From Auanema rhodensis (taxonomy: Eukaryota; Nematoda; Chromadorea; Rhabditida; Rhabditidae), in the NCBI GenBank assembly GCA_964057225.1, contig OZ059898.1:8308001-8372000 (forward strand): 64,000 nucleotides of DNA, given 5' to 3'. Below are positions 38,921-50,200 of the stretch, one piece after another (within the stretch, counting starts at the first letter, position 1; every line of letters starts with the position of its first letter). Under the pieces are notes generated by a model. That model ran no database searches. It saw only the letters and a program-made list of their open reading frames with translations, and was not told the origin of the DNA. The position numbers and the translations under genes are program-made.

Positions 38921-39400
38921 CTTTTCTTTTTTTTCTTTTTTTTCTTCATATGTTATCTGTGAAAAGGCATGAGCAGCCGCACAGGAGTGGGAGTTGGGGT
39001 GGAGGAGGAGAGAAACGATGAACATTGCCTAACTATTCTGATGACTCATGATGACGACTCGAAAATGAAGAGAAGGAGACGATGAAGAAAAGGGGAAAAA
39101 GGGGACAGCTAGTCCCAATACCACGTTGTCATCATCGTCTCTCTTTCCTTTTATTCCTTTTCCAACATCATGTCCCTCCTCGGCTGACCAACCGATCGAC
39201 CGGATTAGCATATGGGCGAACCAAACACATCGATTTCCTTAAGAAACAACACACATTGTCTCCTGTTCTCTTTGCTTTTGTCTTGAGTTTTTCTCTTTGA
39301 ACACCTCAGATTCTATGTATTTCAATTTTCTCTAAATATAGTTTTTGATTTTGTCTTCAATATATTCAAAACGCTTATTTTATTTATAAAATAATAAGTA

Positions 39401-39406
39401 TTTCAG
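39401..39406 (+). promoter_or_regulatory. Probable spliced-leader acceptor of the PDZ gene
   Basis: TTTCAG sits 17 bases before the ATG at 39424 with no upstream in-frame exon, the arrangement expected for trans-splicing in nematodes. Confidence 0.55.
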
Positions 39407-39423
39407 TTAGATTTATCTTCAAA

Positions 39424-39959
39424 ATGTCGGCTTATGGTCATTTAGCTGGTGATCGTATTGAATGTTTAAGTATAGCTGTTGAATTAAGAAAAGAAGAGGT
39501 GAAAAAAAGATTTTTTTTATCTTTTAATAATAAATTTTATGTTATATTTAGGTTTTTGATGAGTATGGTGTGAAGCATTTTCGAGTTGGATTCAAGATTG
39601 GTGGAGGTATTGATCAAGATCCTAGCATGGCACCGTATCAATATCCTGATACAGTATGTTTGATCGATTTTCGTGTTCACGAAAGGTTTTAAGCTTACAA
39701 ACTCATCTTTTTCGTTGCAGGGTATCTACATAACGCATATTGAAGCGAATTCACCAGCAGAACGAGCTGGCTTAATGCAACATGATAAAGTTCTTCGAGT
39801 AAGAATTCAAATAATTTGAACTATAGGAAAATCAATTTCTTTTAGGTAAATGGAATTGATTTTACAATGTTAACACATCATCATGCTGTTAAATATATAA
39901 TGAAATTTGAAGTTTTAAATATGCTTATAGCTCGTTCAGATATTCCTCCATTAAGATAA
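39424..39959 (+). CDS. TAX1BP3: Single-PDZ protein of the TAX1BP3/TIP-1 family
   Basis: Four exons in phase (39424-39498, 39552-39653, 39721-39798 and 39846-39959) give 122 residues, about the size of the human family member. The protein is almost entirely one PDZ domain. The signature FKIGGGIDQDPSMAPY contains the carboxylate-binding region with the family-typical GGGIDQDPS, followed by GIYITHIEANSPAERAGLMQ and DKVLRVNGIDFTMLTHHHAV. In TIP-1 the His of the TH motif contacts class I ligands, and the domain acts as an inhibitory scaffold because it has no other modules. A cytosolic regulator of PDZ-ligand proteins is therefore likely. The start is supported by a nearby trans-splice acceptor. 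Confidence 0.95.
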
Positions 39960-40433
39960 TTTATTTTACTTTTCTTTGAAACAATTTTCAAAATTTGCTT
40001 TAAAATATAAATTAATAACAGCTAATAACGGGTTTCTTATTAATATAATTAAGTATAATAGAATATAAATTTATATTTTTATGTATTCTTCTTATATCAT
40101 TATTTTCCATGACTTTATTTATGTATATGTATTTATATATTTATATTTTATGTTAATTTAAAATAATAAAAAAAATTTTTTTTTTGTAATTTAATTTCTT
40201 TTAAAATTTTTTAATTTAAAATATTACATATGATAGTGATATCAACCGGTTTCTCAGAAAAAAAATGTAATGAAACGTGAAAGGTCACGTGGTGTTCCTG
40301 ACGAAAAAAATGAATTTAAGTCATTTTAGCATTTAAAGACTTGTGAATTAGTTGTACTCACCACCTTATGAAATATAAAATTGGTATTTCTTATTTTTTA
40401 ATTCAAAAAAATAAAAAATAATTTATATTTTAG
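39960..40433. other. Spacer after the PDZ gene
   Basis: AT-rich, with the 3' UTR of the PDZ gene. It may hide the first exon of the next gene, which is on the same strand. Confidence 0.6.
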
Positions 40434-41098
40434 TTTTGTATTGTATTTTGATAATTTTTTATATTACATCTACTAGTCAGGTATTGTTTTATATAGTTTT
40501 ATAGTTTAATTATTATATAATTTTAGAAACAAATTGAAAAAAATGAAATAAGAACTAACAATGAAGAAGAATTTGTATTTTCTATTTTAAACTGTTTTTT
40601 TAAATAATTTAATTTAATTTTAGATATCTATTTCAAATAATACTTCAACAATTCAAATAAATAATTGTCAAATAAAACAAATGAAAAATAATTATTCAAA
40701 AGAAAATTTAAAAAGAAAATTATTAAGACATAAATTTCATTTTGGAAGGTATTCTTATATAATACTATTATCTCGTATATTCTTATGTGTTTTAGAGAAG
40801 CTCCTGTATTACCTATAATCATATCTGTTTGCTGTCTGCTCTTGCTTTCTACATATCTTCAATCTATTTTCAATTGTGATGATAATGCTCAACAGGTTAA
40901 ATTATATTTATAAATTTATAATTAAGTTTTTACTAAATATTTCTTTATTTTTTGATTATTTAGATTATACTTCAAAATACAAGATTGGACAAACAGTTGA
41001 AGGAAAACTTAACGCCCAAAATGTCAAATATGAATAATTCTGTTTCATCTACAACATGCTGCATACAAAAGAAATGTAAGAATTTAAAAAAAATATAA
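40434..41098 (+). CDS. Small single-pass membrane protein, 5' end not found
   Basis: Exons 40434-40480, 40527-40574, 40624-40748, 40796-40895 and 40964-41098 join in phase and end at TAA (41096-41098). The main feature is one hydrophobic span (PVLPIIISVCCLLLLSTYLQ) after a basic stretch (ENLKRKLLRHKFHFG), suggesting a cytosolic N-terminus. After the span come CDDNAQQ, a charged segment (LDKQLKENLT) and a Cys pair (TTCCIQKKC). I found no ATG in frame at the front, so the first exon lies upstream or the first mapped exon is wrong. The family is not recognised. The strict splice-site agreement across four introns makes a real gene likely. Confidence 0.6.
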
Positions 41099-42444
41099 AT
41101 TACTGATATTAATATATCAAAATAAAATAAATTATATGATATAAGTTATATATATTTTGTATTCTCATGTATAAATACATATTTTAATTTAAAAAACGAA
41201 ATGAATAAGCATATTGAACTTAAAAAATTTTAAAATATTATATTTGAAAGTTTTAGAAAATGTTCTAATTATTGGCATTAAATAGTTTTCTTGAGCAGAT
41301 TATGAGGATTAACTATGACTAAGAAAAGTTATCTGGAGGTCATCGCCATTGTTTCCATTTTGAATAGAATAGAATAGTTTTACCATATTGCCAATAGCTT
41401 TTATTACATATAAGGATAAGAAGAAAATGAAATAAAAATATAAAAAGAAGAAGAATTGTTTTATGAATGAATTCAAATGAATTAAGGGGTTTATAATCAG
41501 ATTATGATTATAAAAAAGTTTCATTCGTGTTAAGTATATGAAACAATATGGTATGTACAATATGTATTTAATACATAATATATAAATATTTCCTAATAGA
41601 TTTCTAATATATACATATAGTATTCTTAACTATACTGATTATAGATTAAAGACTTTTTCTCCTAAACAAAAAAGGTTTTTATCATCATTCTTTACCATTC
41701 TTTATCTGTTTTTTTCGCATTTCCCACTTGTCTCTCATAAATCTATCGTAATCATTGACACCCGGGTAATAAGACAATATTTTCTATTTTATTATGTGAA
41801 TTGTATAATGAATATTGTACATTTTAGTTTATATAGAAAGAATGAAAAACATCTTTTTTTGAAAAAAATCTATTTATTATGCATGTTTAGGGTGAAAATT
41901 ATAAATCTTTTGAGCTATAAAAGTATTTACATAAATATAATTTTTTGTCTATTAGCATGGTTAATGTAAAGTCGTTATACGACTTTAGACATATATATAT
42001 ATATATATATAAGAATACACATATACTGACAATCAGAATTGGAAGACCTAAGTATTTGAAGATTAGAAAACAATACTCAAGTTTGTACAATAAGGTAGCA
42101 AAGTTGGTCAAGCTATGCTTAAACTTGAAAAATGGAAAGAGATTGATCAGAAAATAATAACATCTGATACAAGATTCACAAAATTTGCTTTGAAAAAAAA
42201 TGAAGAAAATTCGACAAAAAAACAAATAAAACACAAACACAGCACCGGCTATAGGCTGTTTGCCTTTGAAAAGGCAAAACCCGTAATCATCACGAGGCTC
42301 ATATCTACTAGAGAATGCACACTGGGGAGCGAGAAGAAATAATTTTTTCAGAAAAAGTACTGTATGTTACTTTTTTTGAAGTTTCTTCTAAACTATCTGA
42401 AGCTAACATAGCTCAGCTTGCTTGATGTTGAAGGCTTAATGGCT
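41099..42444. other. Spacer between two convergent genes
   Basis: AT-rich DNA between the small membrane protein (+) and the type I membrane protein (-), with a short (AT)n at 41992-42010. The open frames 41309-41560 and 41899-42240 are Phe/Ile/Lys-rich translations with no domain. Confidence 0.7.
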
Positions 42445-45400
42445 TCAGACAGATTCCAAGCCCGAATCATGAGCTCCAATAGATGAGTTAGGTGAGATGT
42501 GATGATAGATTCTTGTCTGTGGTGGTGGGATGGTAGAACGGTAGTTGTATCGTCCGGTTCCGATAGATGAGGCAGAATCAAGGGGTGAGGTAGTGGTGGC
42601 TGTGTCGGATTTGGTTTGCCAATATCCAAGATTACGATGATGTTCCCATGGCATATCATATCTGAAAAATAAAAGTATAATAGTGATATGAGAAGATAAT
42701 TTAGAAATGAAGATATGAGAAGGGAGAGAATATAATTAGATGTCAGAAGCTAAGTAGACTATGATGAAGAGATGATGAAGTATTATAATTCATATTAACA
42801 CCTAACAGCTAACAGCTAACAGCTATTAGTCGAGCTTTAAAATATACATAATCTATTCAATCATCTTTTTGTATTTTAATGACGAGCAGAAGGTATAGTA
42901 AGAGAAAAATATGAGAGAGAAAGAGGTAAAAGATGATAAGGATAGTGATTGGGTAAGATACAGGTTGACAGATAGGCGAGAGAGGTGTGCGAGCTGACGT
43001 CAATTCATCATAATTGACTAGGAGTTCGAAGAAAAATCAGTAGAAGAGATATAGAGGCCAGCCGGATAATGATATATGACTGACTGATGGCATATTACAG
43101 AAGACCTTGGATCATATAGTGGTTGAAATCTCATAGTTATAGCTAATTCAAGTAAATTGTGCTAACTCATATAGTTAAAGAAGCCTATTAGAAGTGTTAG
43201 AAAAAAAGATATGGTCAGGAATAAGAAAAGATTAAGGATGGAAAAAGTACCGTACCTGGATTCGTCATCAGTTTTTACAAGAGCTGGAGAGTATGGAAGA
43301 TGGTAGCGTGGCTTGACCGAGATTTGACGAGATGTTCTGGAACAACTATATATATAATTAAGAGAAAATAGTCTTTAATGAAAAAATAAAAATAAAAATA
43401 TTATATATTCAAAACTCACTTCTTTTGGCGCATAAAAGCTACAAGAAGGCATCCAAAAGCAGCTGAAGTGCTGACGGCAATAGCAGCAAGAACGAGCATG
43501 CCGATGTGCATCAGACGGTCTTCTCCACGGAGTGGAGCAAGAATGGAAGCTGAGAATACAGATGGATCATCCGAAATCTGTAAAAAACAAAATAAGTTCT
43601 ATGTTTGAATAATCTTTATGCGTTTTATTGGTTTTGAATATTAAGGCCGGAATTTCACGTTGAGTTCAGATGACCGTAAGTTAGACTGCGAAACATTGTG
43701 CAATATGGCTTGGCCACCACAGGGGGTCAGACAGTAAGTATAGCATAGTTATGTTTTAGTATAAGGCACATATAGTTATCCACGTAAGTATATGGGAATA
43801 AGCATAATTGCCAGGTCATTCGGTATTAAGGGTCGTCATCTCGATGAAGATGTCAGTAGAAGAAGAATATTGAAGTAAGTGATAGATAGCAATTAAGAAT
43901 CTGTTCAATATTTTCTCGTTTTTTAGGTTAAACTATACTCTAATTATACAGATGTATGTGTGATTAGTTATGCACTATATAGTATATTAAATATGAAAAG
44001 CAAGGCATACCTCTTGTCCAATAATGGTTAAATCCTCTGGATCAGGGCAAGTTGGGCATCGTTCAGTATGTTTCTCAATGGTCAAAGTAGCATTAAAGCA
44101 TTTACCACGGATCTGAAAATAAGAAAAAAATGAGATTGTTTCACAGAAAATGGGAATATTTTTCTTTGACAATTGAAATGAAACCAACCTCAATAATGCT
44201 TTTTCCCCTTTCCTCAGTGCCTTCCATTTGGTGGCGACGTGAACGGGATGCCTAGAATGACACAACAATTAATTAGATTTTCTTCAAATTATTTGAAAAG
44301 ATGATTGTAAATGATAAATTGCTTGAAATTGTCTTCTGTTGAATACAGTTTGCTCTGCTGCCATAAACAGTATGACTGCTGTACTTGTATTGTATGAATT
44401 GAAGGGAAGAGAGACTGATGACTTCTATTAACAACAACAACGACGACGACGATGACGACGTCAACGATAACGATTATGAATACAACGACATCTACAAGCT
44501 CACTAATGTATATATCAGTTGCGTCACAGAGGACTGTATGCAACATCTGTTTTACATCTGCATGTGTCATGTATTGTCATGTCATCAACCTCATCATCAG
44601 CATTGTCGTTGTCAAGCATCATGCAGCAGGCAGTAGCTGGCTACTATTCTTCCTTTTCAACATCTTTAACTGCTGCTCTACTTCAGACAAAGCAATTAAG
44701 AAGCAGATGAAGAGGTCATCATATACTTTGTATTGACATGGCAATTAAAACATTTGAAGAAGACAATAGTCAAGTGTAGACAATTTAGTTTTTTTAGATT
44801 CAATTATGATTATTCTATGTTCAATATTTCTATTTAGTAATACTCACCAATGGCTCAAATTCAGGAACTTGAAATACACGGATTGAAGCTGTCTTATCGC
44901 ATGTACGAGGAAATCCATACATGGTATCTGTACCAACTACTTGACAAGATACTGAAACTTCTTCAGGCTTTCCTGATCTCCATTCAGATACAAGAACACG
45001 TGGAGCATCCTATAAGTATATTATTAAGATCTTTATAGAATATGCTATAAGGATTGATCAACTTGTTCACAAAATAGCTATATACTTCGATATGATTGGG
45101 AGGTAAACTCTATTCAAACCTTATGCTATAGGCTAATATACCCATAAGCTAATATTATCTGCCAGGATATTTTCCGAGTACGATACAAAAGATATAGATA
45201 AAGATAAAAATAAGAAAGAAGAATTCAAAAAATAAAAGAGAAATAAGAAAATAGAAAAAATAATTAATCGATATTAAGATATTTGAGATATCAAAAGTAT
45301 ATATCTAACACCTTTGATGTCCTGAATGATGAAAAACAAATCGACTGTTTAAGAAGATCATATTACGTAATCATTTAGTAAAAAATTGCAATTAATTGAC

Positions 45401-46097
45401 GCCATTTGTCGGATTCCGACGACGTCACAAAGTCAACCGCGTTAAGAGTTTATGAGCAATTGATGTTACGCAAGAAGGCAATCTGATCCTGTTGAGGACA
45501 GCTCACACATAATACTCGAAAAGTCAGATGAACTACGTTGATATGAATTGTTAAGTTAATTTTAATATAATATATAAATAAAATAAATAATTGAACTCTA
45601 AAATGTATAAAAACTCAGATCAAAATATGGATACGCGGCTTTTATAAGATATATTGTAAATCATGAACATGAGGGAACAAAGGTAATTGAGCTTTGTAAA
45701 TAAGGCTGCGGAAGCTTTTTTCGGCATTTGTTACCAAATGGCAATGAGAAGACCAAAATTGGGAGAATAGATTGTAAACAGTAATTAGAAAGTGTCTAAT
45801 CTGAAGGCTAGGCAATAGATGTAGAAGAAGAATAGTAGTTGAATGAAGTATTAGTGTATATAGTAGATAGATATTTTTCAATCTTACCTGTACAAAATGC
45901 TCAGAAATTGGCCAGCTGATTGTTCGTTCATCGCTAATTGTCAAAAGTTCTTCTTGAATTTTGAATCGAGGCTGAGCACAATTGGCTGTCGTTAGACATC
46001 CTTCGCGCCAATCAACCTTCACAAGCTCTGTTGTGATCCAAAATGTATCAGCAGATACAAGAGATGCTAATAAGCTGAGTGCTACGAAGAATAACAT
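42445..46097 (-). CDS. Unrecognised type I single-pass membrane protein
   Basis: Seven exons in phase (45888-46097, 44848-45009, 44189-44251, 44011-44112, 43420-43577, 43256-43336 and 42445-42661) give 330 residues. Residues 1-16 form a signal peptide (MLFFVALSLLASLVSA). The ectodomain of about 190 residues has spaced Cys (WREGCLTTANC, VSVSCQVVG, FPRTCDKT, IRGKCFNATLTI and ERCPTCPDPEDL) and a sequon at NAT. It includes a basic RSRR that could be a processing site. One span follows (MLVLAAIAVSTSAAFGCLLV) and then a 95-residue tail rich in Ser/Thr/Tyr/Pro, ending GLESV, a possible PDZ ligand. Ectodomain Cys and a furin-like site recall ZP or receptor-type nematode surface proteins, but no family is assigned. 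A TATTTTAG acceptor 2 bp before the ATG supports the start. Intron 1 (45010-45887) is long. Confidence 0.85.
42802..42825. repeat. 7-bp tandem repeat
   Basis: Three copies of the unit AACAGCT, upstream of the last exon's acceptor in an intron of the type I membrane protein gene. Confidence 0.8.
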
Positions 46098-46330
46098 ATC
46101 TAAAATATGAAAAATGAGTAAAGAAAAAGATAATCCTTAGCTAAATAAGAATAAAAAAATAAAAAATACACGAAAAATCAATAAATATAAATAAAATAAT
46201 AATAGTAATAGTTATGAATATATAGAAATATAGTTAGTACTGAAACATTAACAAGCATTAGCCAGCTAATGAAGATGACGTAAAGGCCAATGACAAGTAC
46301 GAACAATGAGAGGCGGAGTTCTGCTACTAG

Positions 46331-46389
46331 CCATCACTGACAGGAGGGGTAGGTAGGCGGGGCGTGATTAGCGCGGGGCGCCAAATGTT
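46331..46389. promoter_or_regulatory. GC-rich promoter patch with an E2F-type and a GC-box-type site
   Basis: About 240-290 bp upstream of the membrane protein start the DNA becomes strongly G-rich. It contains GGCGGGGCGTG (46356-46366), like an Sp/KLF GC box, and GCGCCAAA (46378-46385), the exact complement of an E2F/DP site TTTGGCGC. In this AT-rich window such a cluster stands out. Confidence 0.5.
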
Positions 46390-46753
46390 ATTAAGGTCTA
46401 TCTCTATGCTAATTAGGGCAAAAAAGGTGGTAGGTAGGCTGGTTAAGGCTTTATGAAGAGATGACAAAGCTGGCACTTATATCGTTTCTCTAGTATAAAT
46501 CCAGCTTTATATTATAAATTGAGCCAAGCTGCTAAGATCAAACGATATGAGCCGACAAGCAATGAGTGGATTGTGACTTAGATGAGCTTTATTACCTTAT
46601 AAGACTGAGAATAAAGGTATAGAGATAGATGAAAATAGAAAAAAGAAGGAAATGAGAAAAGAATTATGATTATTAGAGAGACAGATGTAAGAATCGAAAT
46701 TAAAATTTGGAAAAACAGGATACAGTTTAGTGTTTCAAGACAATTATTATAAC

Positions 46754-46758
<5 letters not shown>

Positions 46759-46809
<51 letters not shown>
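46759..46809. repeat. (AT)n microsatellite
   Basis: About 25 AT units that run straight into the palindrome at 46808-46858. Confidence 0.95.
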
Positions 46810-46811
<2 letters not shown>

Positions 46812-46858
46812 AACTATATAAACTATTATATATAATAGTATAGTTTATATAGTTAGAT
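46808..46858. repeat. 19-bp perfect inverted repeat with a palindromic spacer
   Basis: Left arm ATCTAACTATATAAACTAT (46808-46826) and right arm ATAGTTTATATAGTTAGAT (46840-46858) are exact complements around 13 bases. The centre ACTATTATATATAATAGT is itself a perfect palindrome, so two folds compete. It may be a small foldback repeat element. Confidence 0.85.
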
Positions 46859-47088
46859 TAAAGAATATCTAAAATAAATATCTAAATATGATGAGTTTTT
46901 ATAACGGATATTGTCAATTTCCTAATCTGAAAATTACTGATGGAATGAGTAAAGTAAGACGAGAACGGATCAGCAGAGGATTGAATGAAAATCTAACTGA
47001 CTGCGGTATGACATCTTCCCTTGTATTCATCCCCTTACCTCAACCATCAGCCTGAGTCTAGCTAAGCATATCTAATCGGGTGACAGTC

Positions 47089-47276
47089 TCATGAATCTGA
47101 ACAGATGAGGTAACGAGATAAGATGAGGTAAGGATGTTGTGGCACGAAGGCAAGATGATGGTGATGATGATGATCCGAGTACTGATGATGAGTTAGACCA
47201 ACATCATGAGGCTCCGAATCAACCATACAGGCCATCACACCTCGTTCATCACCTTCACAGATACCTGTAGATGACA
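47089..47276 (-). CDS. Candidate orphan terminal exon, His-rich
   Basis: On the minus strand an acceptor (CATCTACAG) opens 188 bp reading ICEGDERGVMACMVDSEPHD, then VGLTHHQYSDHHHHHHLAF and VPQHPYLILSRYL, ending at TGA (47089-47091). The first half looks like protein; the His run comes from a GAT/ATG triplet repeat. No domain is recognised. His runs of this sort are common in transcription factor tails, but that is only suggestive. Confidence 0.35.
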
Positions 47277-50200
47277 ACACAACATAGCATACATCATTAG
47301 TTAGAAAAACAGATTTGGAGATGATCTATATATATGCATATAGTTAGCTAAACTATAATATGAATAAACTTTAAAAACTAGTTTAAATAAAGAAAAATGA
47401 TGAAAAATAACAAAGCCGGAAGTTAAAAAATGGTTTCTTTCTCATCAAAATTATAAATTCAAAACTAATAAGAATAAGAATAATAGAAAAAGAATAAACA
47501 AAAGAATAAACTTAACTATAAATACGAATAAAATAAAAGTTAAATTAGAACAATGCTACTGTTTATATGAGTCGGCATGAATACAAAGCTAAACATAGGT
47601 AAAATAGATAAACAATGATCAGAATAAAAATTATTATAATTGATAAGCTGGCACACGTCTAAGCAACTTAAGTAGATTGATTGATAAGCATTAAGTTGAT
47701 TAGAATATTATTCTATTAAAGCAACAAGAAGAAAGTTTAAAACTAATTGAGAATATTGCTTTTTCGATTGAAGAAGTTGCTTAGATTGCTATGTGAATGA
47801 GGACTGAAAAGTATTACAGCATATTCGACTATATATACTACAGACCTAAGATGCATGAACTTGTCATATTTTGCCGTCAAAACTAAAAATGTGAACAATG
47901 AGCGGACGGCACGTGTTTATGCTCTTTTTGAACTTTTACCAGCTTAGGCTCAAACTTGAATAGATAGATGGACGTGAAAAAGGACCTCGAGATAGAAAAC
48001 TATACAGAATATGACCCTGTTTCCCTTATACATCATGGAAATCTTCTGTTTTCACAGATAGTGAGACTACGAATTTAGCCGAAAAACTGTCAAAACATTA
48101 GGAATTGTTGTCATTAAATTGGAGGCAAATAAGGAAAATTCGCATTCAATAAGACGAACAATTCACATAGAGAAGTAAGTTGTGATTAGAAGGATTAGGC
48201 CTAAAGGAAATTACCTTATTACTAACCTAAGTTGTTTGGCAAGTTTTGAGTAACTTAGGTAAAGACAAATTAATCTGATAAACTCAAGATATAATGAATA
48301 ATGAAGAACATAAAGAGTTAAATGTACCAACAATCATTCATTTTCAGTACCGTCAACTGAGGTAAGTAATGATCATGAAAGAGAATTAATGAAATAATAA
48401 AAAGGTTAAACTGAATAAAGCCGAAATTTGATGACCTTGTATATAAAGAAGAACATGAAGAAAAAGACGACAATAAGAGGAGTCTCGTCGTTTAGACTGA
48501 GACTCTCCTTCCTTCTATCTTCGCTTGTCGTCCCGTTTTTCACGTTTTTTTTTGTTTGAAAATAGCCTAGGCATTATATGGATAAGAATCAAAACCAAGT
48601 AAGCGACTGGCCGACCTCAAGCAAGTACTATTATAGCCACCGCTAGTCTCGTTGTCGTCGTGCAACAGACTTCATGACGCTGATGTCCGAAGAGCGGAGA
48701 CTCTCTACACGACAACTGCTACTACCAGCATCGTCATGCCGTTACGCTTTCTTCAAGATCATGACAACGTTGATCGTCAGCATACAGATAGCCATCTCCG
48801 AAAAAGCGTCATTAATCAGCATATTCGAAGATGAAAATTAAAAAGAAAAAACGACAACGAGTAATCATGAAGTGGACGAGAGGGGTTAGAGACATGTATA
48901 TATACATGAATGATGTAGAGACTGTGATGACAATAGCATTGCATTCAAAAAAATCTTGATTATTCGTTTCGTTTTAAAATAATTTATGTGTTGTAAGTGT
49001 GTCTGTCTATTCATACAGTATCTATATGATATATGTATACATAAAGATATATTTAAAGACATATACATATAGTTAACACATTCTCATGTATGTATTATAA
49101 CAGATTTTTGTATTTATTAATTTTATTTTTCAAATAATATAGTTTAAAAGGAATATTATATTCTCATCGGCATAATAAAAGACGACTTCACGTTGTTCAT
49201 GTGATCGATGTTTGACACTTTTTATGAGCAACTGGAGCATATTGAAAGAGCATCATAAGCTTGCTTTTGTCTCATCATAATCCCAAGAACTTCACGCCTT
49301 TTTTAAGTGACTAGTATGATGCGCTTAAAGAAACCTCATTTCGGTAAAGATCAAACACGGGAAAAGACTGGCTGTTAATACCGTGATGAAGGATGAGTCC
49401 ATGTGTTATATGATTGGCAACTATTGCTAATAGAAACTATTATTTCCGTATTATTTGTTTGTTATGATTAACACATTATTACTAACTATATCATAATACT
49501 TATATAGTTAAAAATACATTTAGAATATACTACTTAAGGCTATTTCTCAAATAATGAATATTTCAAACTGGATTAGTATCATTGTAGTTGTTATATAAAA
49601 GAAAAATAGCCTTAAGTCATCGGATAAATAGATGTTCGTGCATTTTCAATGTTATGACAAGCGTTCATTCAACATTGTGTCAACCTTAATCCGTTTGTAT
49701 GCCCCCAAAAACAATTCAGAAGGATATAGGTGCTGCTATGCTGCTTCATCTCTATCAACTAATGATAGTGACAGTGTCATTATTATGTGGAATAGGCTTT
49801 ACTATAATTGACATTATTGATCAAAAAGCTATATTCTCACGTATTTTGAATATTCATGACAATTGAATTCTCATGTCTATTTCTATTGTCATCTGTCCTG
49901 TTCATCGTCAGTATCTCTGATTAGCTCATATGGGTATGGGGCAGACGGTCAGTCAGTCAATTTCAGATCTACGAGCTGCGATGACGACAAGTCGTTATGT
50001 GAATGGCAACTCAACCTTGTATCACATCAACTGCAATTACATAATCTGTCGTTCAACTCGGATACATTGCATCGTTTTCTCCTCATCCATGTATTTGCCA
50101 TATTAACATGATGATGGAAATAAAGAAATATGAAGCTTCTTTCTATATTAATCATCTATAACTATCCAGAAACATAATTATCATGTCGGAATTACATTTT

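Larger units (their letters stand above)
34203..39400. other. 5.2-kb spacer between divergent genes
   Basis: It separates the 135-residue protein gene (-) from the PDZ gene (+), so both promoters lie in it. It contains GA-rich degenerate tracts (34831-34870 and 35020-35036), a G10 run (35636-35645), a perfect 22-bp palindrome of ATAC/GTAT type at 37130-37151 and (TC)n at 38882-38916. A GC-richer purine/pyrimidine patch at 38970-39230 is next to the PDZ gene. One exon-like island (36309-36358) has its own entry. Confidence 0.7.

Noticed and set aside
44289-44736. Overlapping open frames on both strands
   Set aside because: They come from an imperfect AAC/GAC triplet repeat within an intron of the membrane protein gene.
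46741-46870. AT repeat as an origin or centromere element
   Set aside because: A simple (AT)n tract and a palindrome alone do not support either.
48652-48834. 60-codon + strand frame in a GC-richer patch
   Set aside because: No convincing acceptor or donor and Thr/His-rich composition; left as an unexplained island only.
49863-50111. 82-codon + strand frame
   Set aside because: Some protein-like residues, but no splice sites at sensible places and no domain.
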